From: Moritella sp. 5
GTDB taxonomy: Bacteria; Pseudomonadota; Gammaproteobacteria; Enterobacterales; Moritellaceae
Reading direction: 5' to 3'
Assembly (NCBI RefSeq): GCF_018219455.1
Contig: NZ_CP056122.1
Coordinates: 496,001 to 560,000 of the forward strand
DNA length: 64,000 bases
Positions within the stretch are counted from its first letter, which is position 1. The number at the start of each line of letters is the position of its first letter. A model generated the notes under the pieces. The model did no database searches and had not been told where the DNA came from. It worked only from the letters and a program-made list of their open reading frames with translations. This document shows, one piece after another, positions 8,436-16,957 of this stretch. The position numbers and the translations under genes were made by a program.

Positions 8436-9315
8436 GATAACTCCGGCCAATAAGCATTTGGTTAATGATGGTAATAAACGCCAGCAATAAGATGAGTAAG
8501 ACCGAAATGGCGGCAGCTAGATTCGGTTCTAGAAAAATATCGCCCGACACTAAACTGGCAATACGTACGGTGATGACATTGTAGTTACCAGACGTTAGCG
8601 CATAAACACTGGCATATGCTCCCATTGCATTGGCAATCAAAATAATAAAGGTCCCCAATAATGCTGGAGACAGTACTGGTAGGGCGATGTAACGCCAGAA
8701 TTGCCATGTTTTAGCGCCCAGTAATGCGGATGCCGCTTGCCAATCGTCGCTCAATGCATCAAATGCAGGGTAGAGTAGCAGCACGGCGAGCGGTACTTGA
8801 AAATAGATATAAAGGGCCAGCAGTCCCCATTGACCATATAAATTAAAGTCGTCAATAATACCGTATTTTTTCAGTAATAATGTCAGCGCCCCGTTAAAAC
8901 CGAGAATGATAATAAAAGCGAAGGCCAGAGGCACACCGCTAAAATTAGCTGTCATATTGGTAAACGAAATGATCCAATCACGTAACCAAGAATCAAAGCG
9001 GCGCAGTGATGACACGAAGCACGCAGCAATGATAATCGCGACTAAGCTAGACGTAATGGATAACCAGAGACTATTAGTAAACCCTTGCAAGATAAACGCA
9101 GAATCAAAGATTTCCAGGTAATTCTCGAAGCTGAACGTTTCTTCATAAATGAAACTGTTGACCAGTACCCATAACATCGGGGCTATTTGGAACATAAAAA
9201 ATAACAGTGCAAACGGCAGTAAGATTAATGCAGGCTTGAACTTCGTTAATGCCAAACGCTTATGGTTTGGCTTTGTGGTTGTTACTTGTGTAACAGGGAC
9301 AGAAGCAGTGTTCAT
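8422..9315 (-). CDS. ABC transporter permease (PotB/PhnU-like)
   Basis: First permease of the Pho-box cluster, 297 residues. A Lys/Thr-rich N-terminus of about 28 residues precedes the first membrane helix (ALILLPFALLFFMFQIAPML). The EAA-type loop is in DDWQAASALLGAKTWQFWRY followed by IALPVLSPALLG. The start at 9313-9315 lies 4 bases after the stop of the phosphatase-superfamily gene. It is in the same transcription unit as its partner permease, with which it should form the membrane channel. Confidence 0.9.
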   Translation of the reverse strand: MNTASVPVTQVTTTKPNHKRLALTKFKPALILLPFALLFFMFQIAPMLWVLVNSFIYEETFSFENYLEIFDSAFILQGFTNSLWLSITSSLVAIIIAACFVSSLRRFDSWLRDWIISFTNMTANFSGVPLAFAFIIILGFNGALTLLLKKYGIIDDFNLYGQWGLLALYIYFQVPLAVLLLYPAFDALSDDWQAASALLGAKTWQFWRYIALPVLSPALLGTFIILIANAMGAYASVYALTSGNYNVITVRIASLVSGDIFLEPNLAAAISVLLILLLAFITIINQMLIGRSYHAKR

Positions 9316-9319
9316 AGAC

Positions 9320-10189
9320 TTATTTACACTCTTGGACTGTTTGATTAAGCGAGCTCGATTGTTTGATTACTAGCTCAGGTTTTTTGATTAATAGATCCTG
9401 ATTGTAGGATTTGTCATGGTCGGTTAATCCCAATAATTGGCAAACATTGCCGCAAATATCTGTTTGTTTCATTGTCGTAGGCTGGTGGCTAAAATGTTCA
9501 CCGATCACAAACAAAGGCACTGCGCGTTCTTCAGGTAAGATGCCGCCATGTGATTTATCATTGTTCATGCCATGATCACTGGTGATCATGATCTGGTAGC
9601 CCGCTTGTAACCAAACATCCACATAGTTAGACAAAATTATATCTGCGCGACGCGCTGAATTACGGTATTGGCTCGAGTCCAGTCCAAATTTATGCCCCGC
9701 ATCATCGATGTTCATCGGGTGGATTAGCAAGAAATCAGGCTGGTGCTGTTGACGTAGATTTTCTGCGTCCAAAAACAACATTTCGTCAGGGTAATGATCC
9801 AGGTGATAGAAGCAACCATGTTGAATATTCAAACTTGGGTCTTGGGTAAAGCGATCGCGCACAGCATTGTAAGGTGCGATGTTATATAGTTCGCTCATCC
9901 AATGGTAAGCGGCAGCTGCAGTGGTGAGAGAGGCTTGTTTAGCTAAACTAAATACACTGCTATGGTGAGATAGACGAACAATATCATTATTTACTATGCC
10001 ACTTTGTGCTGGTGTAACGCCTGTTAATAAACATTCATACAGCGGGCGAGACATTGATGGTAGCTCGCTGATAATCGGATAAAGTGTCGCTCGATCTTGT
10101 TCGATTAATGCATTCAAGTAACCCATGCAGTCACGGGCTACTTGATGATTAAGACCATCGAGAACAACAAGTATGACTTTATTGTTCAT
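9320..10189 (-). CDS. Alkaline-phosphatase-superfamily hydrolase (phosphodiesterase/phosphonate hydrolase-like)
   Basis: A 289-residue metal-dependent hydrolase of the alkaline phosphatase/nucleotide pyrophosphatase superfamily. Candidate metal ligands are Asp11 (VVLDGL), Asp162/Asp163 and His166 (NIDDAGH), Asp205-His206 (TSDHGM) and His214 (SHGG). The nucleophile is probably a Ser in PSMSRP (44-49). There is no signal peptide, so it should work in the cytoplasm on material already imported. It is encoded between the binding protein and the permeases, which is unusual for a plain transporter operon and ties the enzyme to the transported compound. Phosphodiester, phosphonate and phosphomonoester substrates are all possible. 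Confidence 0.85.
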   Translation of the reverse strand: MNNKVILVVLDGLNHQVARDCMGYLNALIEQDRATLYPIISELPSMSRPLYECLLTGVTPAQSGIVNNDIVRLSHHSSVFSLAKQASLTTAAAAYHWMSELYNIAPYNAVRDRFTQDPSLNIQHGCFYHLDHYPDEMLFLDAENLRQQHQPDFLLIHPMNIDDAGHKFGLDSSQYRNSARRADIILSNYVDVWLQAGYQIMITSDHGMNNDKSHGGILPEERAVPLFVIGEHFSHQPTTMKQTDICGNVCQLLGLTDHDKSYNQDLLIKKPELVIKQSSSLNQTVQECK

Positions 10190-10218
10190 TGAATTCTCGT
10201 TATTTTATATGGTTTTTG

Positions 10219-11268
10219 TTATTTAACATGGAGCAGTACGTTTTCTTGCCACTGACGTGGTAATTTACGCGCGCTTTTTCCCCAAGCCTTAAAGTCTGTT
10301 ACTGGGTGAACATTGGTGTATTGCTCATCGGGTAATAGTTTCGCTTGGATTGACGCTGGTAAACTCACATTGTTACGAATTGGACGTGCGTAGCCTTCAG
10401 CTAAATTGATTTGGCCTCGATCACTGAAGATGTATTCACGCGCAAGTTTTGCTGCATTTGGATTTTTGGCATATTTATTAATGATGGTCGTGTAACCAGA
10501 GATAACGGAACCATCTTGTGGAATCGATACCGTGAAACGGCTACGATCAATTTTATCGCGATAGCTCAGCGCATTAAAGTCCCAAAGGATACCTACTTCA
10601 ACTTCGCCTTTTTCAAGATTAGCGACTACAGGGTTATTAAATGATAAGCGACCTTGCTTTGCTAATTCGGCGAAAAATTTAATCGCAGGTTTCAGGTTTT
10701 TTTCACTACCACCTAGGGCAAATGCAGCAGCCAGGACTGCATTATTTGCTTGTGATGCGACGCCTACGTCACCGACTGTGACTCTATAATCACCTTTTAA
10801 GATATCGTCCCATGATTTAGGCGGGTTTTTTACTAAGTTATTATTAGAGATAAATGAGATGGTGCCAGTATAAGCAAGTGCCCAGTGACCATCTTTATCT
10901 TTAGCCCAGTTGGGTATGCTATCCCATGTGCTTGGTTTATACGTTTGTGTTACGCCTTGTTTTACTGCTATACGCGCAAAAGCAAAGCCGACATCACCGA
11001 TATCTGCGGTTGCATTGTGTTTTTCGGCTGCAAATTTTGCAACTTCTTGTGCTGAACTCATATCAGTATCTTGGTGTTTTAAGCCATAGATATTCTTTAG
11101 ATCAACCCAAGTATCTTTCCAGTTCGCCCAGCTATCTGGCATGCCGACACTGTATACTGCGCCTTCTTTTTTTGCAGCGACAATAATTGAATCAAGATTG
11201 TCACTGGCATTAACGGCCGTTGTCATCAAACTTGCGATTAATGTAGTACTGGTTAGCAACGTTTTCAT
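10219..11268 (-). CDS. ABC transporter substrate-binding protein (type 2 PBP, PhnS/AfuA-like)
   Basis: Periplasmic binding protein of 349 residues. The N-terminus MKTLLTSTTLIASLMTTAVN with NASDN is a signal peptide, probably cut near residue 21. The fold family is that of iron, polyamine and 2-aminoethylphosphonate binders: the segment from KKEGAVYSVGMPDSWANWKD onward and the region SGYTTIINKYAKNPNAAKL are typical. It is the first gene of the cluster, 29 bases ahead of the hydrolase gene, and a Pho box lies 78-95 bases upstream of its ATG. Expression under phosphate starvation and uptake of an organophosphorus compound are inferred from that box and the two downstream phosphatases. Confidence 0.88.
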   Translation of the reverse strand: MKTLLTSTTLIASLMTTAVNASDNLDSIIVAAKKEGAVYSVGMPDSWANWKDTWVDLKNIYGLKHQDTDMSSAQEVAKFAAEKHNATADIGDVGFAFARIAVKQGVTQTYKPSTWDSIPNWAKDKDGHWALAYTGTISFISNNNLVKNPPKSWDDILKGDYRVTVGDVGVASQANNAVLAAAFALGGSEKNLKPAIKFFAELAKQGRLSFNNPVVANLEKGEVEVGILWDFNALSYRDKIDRSRFTVSIPQDGSVISGYTTIINKYAKNPNAAKLAREYIFSDRGQINLAEGYARPIRNNVSLPASIQAKLLPDEQYTNVHPVTDFKAWGKSARKLPRQWQENVLLHVK

Positions 11269-11577
11269 TATCTCTATCTTCCTAGACAGGTGAGTGAGTT
11301 CGCCGTTATATTATGTCTATTTTGTGACAGCTATTGTTGTTTTTTATGACAGTTTTATGACACTGCGGCGACAATAAATAGTTACTTTAATAGGCGGTCA
11401 TCTTAAATGTTAAGGGATTAATTCAGAATAATACGCTGCTATTCAACAGTTTAGTGGCAGGTATGACCTTTCGTTTTATTATTGTTTAGATTTATATTGT
11501 TGTGCTGTATGATTGGGAAAATCAGTCGTAGCAAAAGGTTGAACGAATAAGGATGTGGATGTTCATTAAGTTTATTA
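11269..11577. other. Divergent promoter region with Pho box
   Basis: This 309-base region separates the organophosphorus uptake cluster (minus) from the Cache gene (plus). It holds the Pho box at 11346-11363 and a further half-site at 11324-11330. No gene was seen. The half on the Cache side shows an AAGGA about 25 bases before that ATG but no clear promoter. Confidence 0.6.
11346..11363 (-). promoter_or_regulatory. Pho box (PhoB binding site)
   Basis: On the minus strand the site reads GTGTCATAAAACTGTCAT, 17 of 18 identical to the enterobacterial Pho box CTGTCATAAAACTGTCAT. The two 7-base half-sites start exactly 11 bases apart, as PhoB requires. A third half-site CTGTCAC (11324-11330) lies in the same 11-base phase two steps further toward the gene. 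This predicts activation of the downstream cluster at low phosphate. Confidence 0.85.
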
Positions 11578-12156
11578 ATGTTAAAAAAAATATCACTAGA
11601 AAAAAAATTATTATTAATAGCAGGCAGTCTATCTGTGCTATTCATTGCATTCAATATCAATTATTTTTTATATATTCGAAATAATGTCATCGATCAGCGT
11701 CGATGTGCATTAGTACCCCGCATTAATTCCATTAGTTCAATTATTAACGATTATTATCAGCTATATCTTGATGGTAAATTAGAGTTATTAGACGCTCAAT
11801 CGCAGGCTATTAAGAAAATACATCAAATCAATAAAGACAATGATAATTACATTTTTGTGTTTAGGGATGATTATCTCTTACTTGAATCCATTAACCGTTC
11901 TGTGTTGCGTAATCAGAATGTCAAAGAGATCAAGGATATTAAAGGTGTAAAGCTCTATCAGCTTTTACATACCGAAGCGATAACGAGAGCGAATGGGGGT
12001 TATTCTCATTATTATGCTTATTCTAAAGTTTCACATGAAGAGCAGGAAAAAATTTCCTACTCTGAGTATTTTGCTCCTTGGGGTTGGATCTATGGTGAGG
12101 GTATGTATATTAATGATGTCGATGAGTCTATTCTCAAGATGCTGACCTCATACTAG
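11578..12156 (+). CDS. Orphan single-Cache (sCache_2) sensor-domain protein
   Basis: A 192-residue membrane-anchored protein with one helix at about 10-33 followed by a periplasmic Cache domain. The domain signatures are DNDNYIFVFRDDYLLLES and YSEYFAPWGWIYGEGMYIND, both typical of the ligand-binding part of chemoreceptors. The protein ends right after the Cache domain and lacks the second membrane helix, HAMP and signalling domains. A good terminator follows 32 bases later, so this is a settled gene end, though ancestral truncation is possible. It is divergent from the Pho-box cluster. No ribosome-binding site is close to the ATG, so the start is uncertain. Function unknown. Confidence 0.75.
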   Translation: MLKKISLEKKLLLIAGSLSVLFIAFNINYFLYIRNNVIDQRRCALVPRINSISSIINDYYQLYLDGKLELLDAQSQAIKKIHQINKDNDNYIFVFRDDYLLLESINRSVLRNQNVKEIKDIKGVKLYQLLHTEAITRANGGYSHYYAYSKVSHEEQEKISYSEYFAPWGWIYGEGMYINDVDESILKMLTSY

Positions 12157-12187
12157 TCTCGACATTTTTCATATATCTTGTTATTAC

Positions 12188-12216
12188 AAAACCCCAGCCT
12201 GCTGGGGTTTTGTTGT
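12188..12216 (+). terminator. Terminator after the Cache gene
   Basis: Perfect arms AAAACCCCAGC (12188-12198) and GCTGGGGTTTT (12201-12211), followed by TGTTGTTTT. Confidence 0.85.
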
Positions 12217-12328
12217 TTTGGCCATTAGAATCGATGATTGCCTGGATGAACAAATCGTGCAATTTGACAAAAATAGTTGCCGTTATGGTTGCCAACGAAT
12301 GAAATCACTGGGTAGACTGCTAGCTTGG

Positions 12329-12380
12329 TATATATCCAAGCCACCTCAAGACGCATACTGAGGTAGTTTGGGTATATATA
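12329..12380. repeat. Palindromic dispersed repeat, copy 1
   Basis: An imperfect inverted repeat with left arm TATATATCCAAGCCACCTCA and right arm TGAGGTAGTTTGGGTATATA, around the loop AGACGCATAC. The same theme, TATACCCAAACT with an inverted AAGT-ACTTGGATATA, recurs at 13089-13128. Similar short palindromes are scattered in Vibrio and Shewanella relatives. Confidence 0.6.
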
Positions 12381-12416
12381 TTCAAGTAGTAAGTTTAGTG
12401 CGACAAGGAGTTGCAA

Positions 12417-13031
12417 ATGTTGGTCTATAGTCTAGAAATGATATGTATTATTGCGTTTGCGCTCAGTGGGGTATTGGTCGAGTCTAATCGTGGTAAAGAT
12501 ATTGTCAGCATCATGATGCTAGGTTGGATCACGGCATTAGGCGGCGGCACATTACGTGATCTTATTTTGTCAGTTGATATGATATTTTGGATCCGCGATC
12601 CCAGTTATTTTTGGACCGCGTTGTCGAGTGCTATTATCGGTTTTTTCAGCATTACCCATATCCGTAAGAATAGCCTCAACAAACTCATAATTATGTTTGA
12701 TACTATCGGTGTATCGCTATTCTCGATATTAGTCACCCAACAATTATACAGTGCTGGTTACGCGGCTTATGTTTCGGTATCAATGGGCATCGTCACTGCG
12801 ATCTTTGGTGGTGTATTACGGGATATTCTGGCTCACCGCCAAACCTTGTTTAATAATACCGAACTGTACGCCAGCCCGGTTATTTTAGGCTGTTGCCTGT
12901 ATATATTATTGGTTAACTTGCAAGTCAATATAACATTGGCTGCGTTGACGTGTATGGTATTAATCGTCTCTATGCGTTTGTATATAGTGGTAAAACAGAT
13001 CCGTTTTCCTGCATTTCTATTATTAAAATAA
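12417..13031 (+). CDS. TRIC-family (UPF0126, YadS/YicG-like) membrane protein
   Basis: Polytopic inner-membrane protein of 204 residues with two repeats of three helices, the hallmark of bacterial TRIC-type cation channels. The repeat motifs are LGGGTLRDLIL in the first half and FGGVLRDILAHRQ in the second, each with the conserved Gly-Gly-x-x-Arg-Asp. The ATG at 12417 has AAGGAG six bases upstream. The gene is bracketed by the two copies of the palindromic repeat. Cation conductance or a glycine-transport role is suggested for the family, but nothing here defines the substrate. Confidence 0.85.
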   Translation: MLVYSLEMICIIAFALSGVLVESNRGKDIVSIMMLGWITALGGGTLRDLILSVDMIFWIRDPSYFWTALSSAIIGFFSITHIRKNSLNKLIIMFDTIGVSLFSILVTQQLYSAGYAAYVSVSMGIVTAIFGGVLRDILAHRQTLFNNTELYASPVILGCCLYILLVNLQVNITLAALTCMVLIVSMRLYIVVKQIRFPAFLLLK

Positions 13032-13088
13032 CCGTATTGATTAATGATGAGGTATTGTCGTAATAGTAAATGATTGTAATGAATGGGT

Positions 13089-13128
13089 GTATACCCAAAC
13101 TAGTATTTTGAAGTAACTTGGATATAAC
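13089..13128. repeat. Palindromic dispersed repeat, copy 2
   Basis: The inverted repeat has left arm GTATACCCAAACTA and right arm AGTAACTTGGATATAAC. It shares the arms of copy 1 at 12329-12380 but has a different centre. Confidence 0.55.
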
Positions 13129-13171
13129 ATATAGTGGTGATAATGCGGATTAAAAATGGTGACAAGAAACG

Positions 13172-13624
13172 ATGATGAATAAACCTTCGACAAAACCAAC
13201 TGCAATTGAGTCGGGCGATATGGTTAGTGAACCAATAGTTGCTGAAAACTTTTTAGTCTCGCAGCCATGGCGGGCATTATTGCTGTGTGCTGGCTGCCTT
13301 GCTGTTACGCTTGGTGTGCTGGGTATTTTTCTACCTTTATTACCTACAGTGCCATTTTTATTGTTAGCGGCGGCGTGTTTTAGTCGTTCTTCACGAAAGT
13401 TACAGTTGTGGTTGTTTAACCATCGCTATCTCGGACCGTACTTAACCAATTATTTATTGCGTAAAGGCATCAGTAAAAAGCAGCTATTGAGTTCACTTTT
13501 TAGTATGTGGATTGCGATGTTATTAGCGATATATTTTGCCCCTATCTGGGCGGTGAAAATATTCTTATTAGTCACGGCTTGTCTTGTTAGTCGCCACCTT
13601 CTATCCTTGCAACGACTGCCGTAA
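13172..13624 (+). CDS. DUF454 (YbaN-like) inner-membrane protein
   Basis: A 150-residue protein. The family core begins at about residue 33 and carries LGVLGIFLPLLPTVPFLLLA, the diagnostic YbaN segment, then AACFSRSSRKLQLWLFNHRY. Further hydrophobic segments at about 110-140 complete three or four helices. The first 30 residues are a polar extension not needed by the family. Two adjacent ATGs (13172, 13175) are possible starts, and neither has a strong ribosome-binding site. It lies 140 bases after the TRIC gene with a palindromic repeat between. Function is unknown in all members. Confidence 0.8.
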   Translation: MMNKPSTKPTAIESGDMVSEPIVAENFLVSQPWRALLLCAGCLAVTLGVLGIFLPLLPTVPFLLLAAACFSRSSRKLQLWLFNHRYLGPYLTNYLLRKGISKKQLLSSLFSMWIAMLLAIYFAPIWAVKIFLLVTACLVSRHLLSLQRLP

Positions 13625-13809
13625 TCACCAGATTTATGATTTTTATATGGCATTTGGGCTGAAATTTCCGCATAAACTGAAGTGAAATACTCATTATTTT
13701 ATATAAAACGCATTTTATTTCTAGATTTGATAACTAACTCATACTATTTTTGTATCTTTAATGTAACACTCTTGCAGCATTAAATTTTGTAAGTTAAGAG
13801 GACCCTGGT

Positions 13810-16800
13810 ATGTTTAAAGCGTTAGATGCACTTTCTCCGTCGTTTATCGACCGTCCATTGGATGAACTTTGGCAGTTAATATCTCCTTTGTATATGGTTG
13901 ATGAGTCAAAATGGTTAGCAGAATTGTTACCAATGGCACGCCCATCTGCAGAAGAAAAATCTCAGATCACCACCAATGCAACTGTGTTAATTGAACGCGT
14001 GCGCGCTGATAAACAAGCCATCCAAATGATTGATGCCTTGTTACTGGAGTATAGCCTAGATACCAAAGAAGGTATCCTGTTGATGTGTCTTGCAGAAGCA
14101 TTGATGCGTATTCCGGATGCGGCAACGGCAGATGCATTAATCCGTGACAAATTAAGCGTCGCAGATTGGAAATCACATCTAAAAAATTCGGATTCTACAT
14201 TTGTGAATGCATCCACTTGGGGACTATTACTGACAGGTAAAGTGGTCAGCATGGATCGCAAAGACACTAAGTCGGCGAGCAGTACCATTAGCCGATTAGT
14301 AAATAAAGTATCCGAACCTATTATTCGCCAAGCAATGAACCAAGCCATGAAGATCATGGGGCACCAATTTGTATTGGGTCGTAACATTGCTGAAGCACAA
14401 AAAAATGGCCGTCCATCGCGTGATAAAGGCTTCACTTATTCATTTGATATGTTAGGTGAGTCGGCATTAACAACCGCCGATGCTAAGAAATATTTTAATG
14501 ATTACATTAAAGCCGTAGAATCGGTTGGTAGCAATAAATATGGCAATGACAAAACGGCTGCACCAACAGTATCAATTAAACTTTCTGCATTGCATCCGCG
14601 TTATGAAGTAGCTAACGAAGCACGTGTGATGACTGAAATGCACGACACTGTATTAGAATTACTATTACGTGCACGTGATTTAGATGTTGGCATAACTATC
14701 GATGCGGAGGAAGCTGACCGTTTAGAGTTATCTTTAGCATTATTTGAAAAACTATACCGTCATCCGAAACTACAAGGTTGGGGTAAATTCGGTATCGTAG
14801 TTCAGGCTTACTCTAAGCGTGCACTGCCGACATTAATTTGGCTAGCCGCATTAGCAAAAGAGCAGGGCGATGTGATCCCACTGCGCTTAGTGAAAGGTGC
14901 TTATTGGGATACTGAACTTAAATTATCACAACAAAATGGCTACGATGCTTACCCGGTTTATACTCGTAAAGAAGCAACGGACGTTGCCTATTTAGCGTGT
15001 GCGCGCTTCTTGTTAAGTGAGCAAATTCGTGGTTGTATCTATCCACAGTTTGCCAGTCACAATGCGCACACTGTATCAGCAATTGCGACCATGGCTGAGC
15101 ATCAAGAATATGAATTCCAACGTTTACACGGCATGGGGGATGCGCTATATAACCACGCATTAGAAATCTATGGTGTTGATGTACGTATCTACGCACCAGT
15201 GGGTAGCCATAAAGATTTGCTGCCATACTTGGTCCGCCGTTTATTAGAAAATGGTGCAAACAGCTCGTTTGTACACCGTTTGGTTGATGCTGATTGCCCT
15301 ATTGCAGAGTTAACTGAGCATCCGGTTGATACCCTCGACAGTCGTCCGACACTACATAACAGCTTGATCCCGTTACCGAGTAAGATCTTTGCCGGGCGTA
15401 AAAATTCATGCAACATTAATGTTGATATTATTAGTGAAGTTACGCCGTTTAATACTGAGCTTAGCTTGCAAATGCAAAAAACATGGCAAGCTGCCCCTGT
15501 GGTTAATGGTCAAGTGATCACGACGGAGTTAGACAATGCGAAACCAGTCAGCGCCCCTTACGACCGCCGTATCCACGTTGGCCAAGTATTGTGGTCAACA
15601 CCAGCAGAAGTCACAACAGCGTTAGATACAGCTGCGGATTATTTCCCTACATGGTCAGCAGTTCCGGTGGCTGAACGTGCAGCATGTTTAAATAAAATAG
15701 CTGATTTACTGGAAGCGAACTTAGCTGAATTAGTGGCGTTATGTCATAAAGAAGCCGGTAAAACGATTCACGACAGCTTAGATGAAGTACGTGAAGCGGT
15801 TGATTTCTGTCGTTACTACGCAATGCAAGCCATTGAAAACTTCTCGGTAGCAAAAAACCAAGTACGTTTTGATGGTATTGCTCAACAAGTAACACGTCAG
15901 GGACAAGGTGTGTTTGTTTGTATCAGTCCTTGGAACTTCCCACTCGCTATTTACCTTGGTCAAGTTGCGGCTGCATTGGTGGCGGGTAATACTGTTATCG
16001 CTAAACCAGCAGAACAAACCAGTTTGATTGCGGCGCGTACCATGGAATTAATGTTAGAAGCAGGCCTGCCTAAAGAAGCTGTGCACTTATTGCCTGGTGG
16101 TGGTGCTGCGGTTGGTTCTCTGCTGACATCTGACGAGCGTATCGCTGGTGTAGTATTCACAGGTTCAACAGAAACGGCGCAAGTCATTAACCGTGCATTA
16201 GCCAAGCGTGATACTAACGTAGCGACGCTGATTGCCGAAACGGGTGGTCAAAATACCATGATCGTCGACAGTACAGCACTTCCAGAACAAGTGGTTCGTG
16301 ATGTCATGCGCTCTGCGTTTGCTTCTGCGGGTCAACGTTGTTCAGCACTGCGTGTATTGTTTGTGCAAGAAGATATTGCTGACCGCATTACTACCTTGAT
16401 CCAAGGTGCAATGCAAGAGCTACATATTGGTCTACCGCAACATCATCATACCGATGTGGGTCCGGTGATTGATTTACTTGCTAAGAACAAACTGCAAGCG
16501 CACATTGATAAAATGCGTGCGACAAGCAAACTAGTCGGTGAAGTAAGTCTGACTGACGAATGTAACTTTGGTGACTTTATTGCGCCAATCGCATTTGAAA
16601 TTAACAGCATTAACCAACTAGAGAACGAACAGTTCGGTCCTATTTTACATATCGTGCGTTATAAAGCCGCTGATTTAAACAATGTGATTGCTGAGATTAA
16701 TGCAACAGGCTTTGGTTTAACGATGGGGATCCACAGTCGTAATGAACGTACTTATACTGATATCGAACGCCAAATAAGAGTGGGTAACTGTTACATTAAC

Positions 16801-16926
16801 CGTGACCAAGTTGGTGCTGTTGTTGGTGTACAACCATTCGGTGGTCAAGGTTTATCAGGTACGGGTCCAAAAGCGGGTGGTCCACATTATCTATATCGTT
16901 TCACTAAGCAAGTTGTTAGCGCTTAA
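13810..16926 (+). CDS. putA: Bifunctional proline dehydrogenase / L-glutamate-gamma-semialdehyde dehydrogenase
   Basis: Converts proline to glutamate in two steps at the inner face of the membrane. The 1038-residue protein has an N-terminal arm, an FAD-binding proline dehydrogenase barrel (RLVKGAYWD at 359-367, then YPVYTRKEATDVAYLACARF) and an aldehyde dehydrogenase domain with catalytic Cys844 (SAGQRCSAL) and Glu810 (IAETGGQN). Unlike the 1320-residue E. coli protein it lacks the ribbon-helix-helix DNA-binding domain, so it cannot repress its own gene. It also lacks the C-terminal domain, which appears to be the next gene. An AGAGGACC site precedes the ATG. Confidence 0.95.
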   Translation: MFKALDALSPSFIDRPLDELWQLISPLYMVDESKWLAELLPMARPSAEEKSQITTNATVLIERVRADKQAIQMIDALLLEYSLDTKEGILLMCLAEALMRIPDAATADALIRDKLSVADWKSHLKNSDSTFVNASTWGLLLTGKVVSMDRKDTKSASSTISRLVNKVSEPIIRQAMNQAMKIMGHQFVLGRNIAEAQKNGRPSRDKGFTYSFDMLGESALTTADAKKYFNDYIKAVESVGSNKYGNDKTAAPTVSIKLSALHPRYEVANEARVMTEMHDTVLELLLRARDLDVGITIDAEEADRLELSLALFEKLYRHPKLQGWGKFGIVVQAYSKRALPTLIWLAALAKEQGDVIPLRLVKGAYWDTELKLSQQNGYDAYPVYTRKEATDVAYLACARFLLSEQIRGCIYPQFASHNAHTVSAIATMAEHQEYEFQRLHGMGDALYNHALEIYGVDVRIYAPVGSHKDLLPYLVRRLLENGANSSFVHRLVDADCPIAELTEHPVDTLDSRPTLHNSLIPLPSKIFAGRKNSCNINVDIISEVTPFNTELSLQMQKTWQAAPVVNGQVITTELDNAKPVSAPYDRRIHVGQVLWSTPAEVTTALDTAADYFPTWSAVPVAERAACLNKIADLLEANLAELVALCHKEAGKTIHDSLDEVREAVDFCRYYAMQAIENFSVAKNQVRFDGIAQQVTRQGQGVFVCISPWNFPLAIYLGQVAAALVAGNTVIAKPAEQTSLIAARTMELMLEAGLPKEAVHLLPGGGAAVGSLLTSDERIAGVVFTGSTETAQVINRALAKRDTNVATLIAETGGQNTMIVDSTALPEQVVRDVMRSAFASAGQRCSALRVLFVQEDIADRITTLIQGAMQELHIGLPQHHHTDVGPVIDLLAKNKLQAHIDKMRATSKLVGEVSLTDECNFGDFIAPIAFEINSINQLENEQFGPILHIVRYKAADLNNVIAEINATGFGLTMGIHSRNERTYTDIERQIRVGNCYINRDQVGAVVGVQPFGGQGLSGTGPKAGGPHYLYRFTKQVVSA

Positions 16927-16957
16927 GCTGCGTCATTGTAAATTAAGGAGTTAAACC

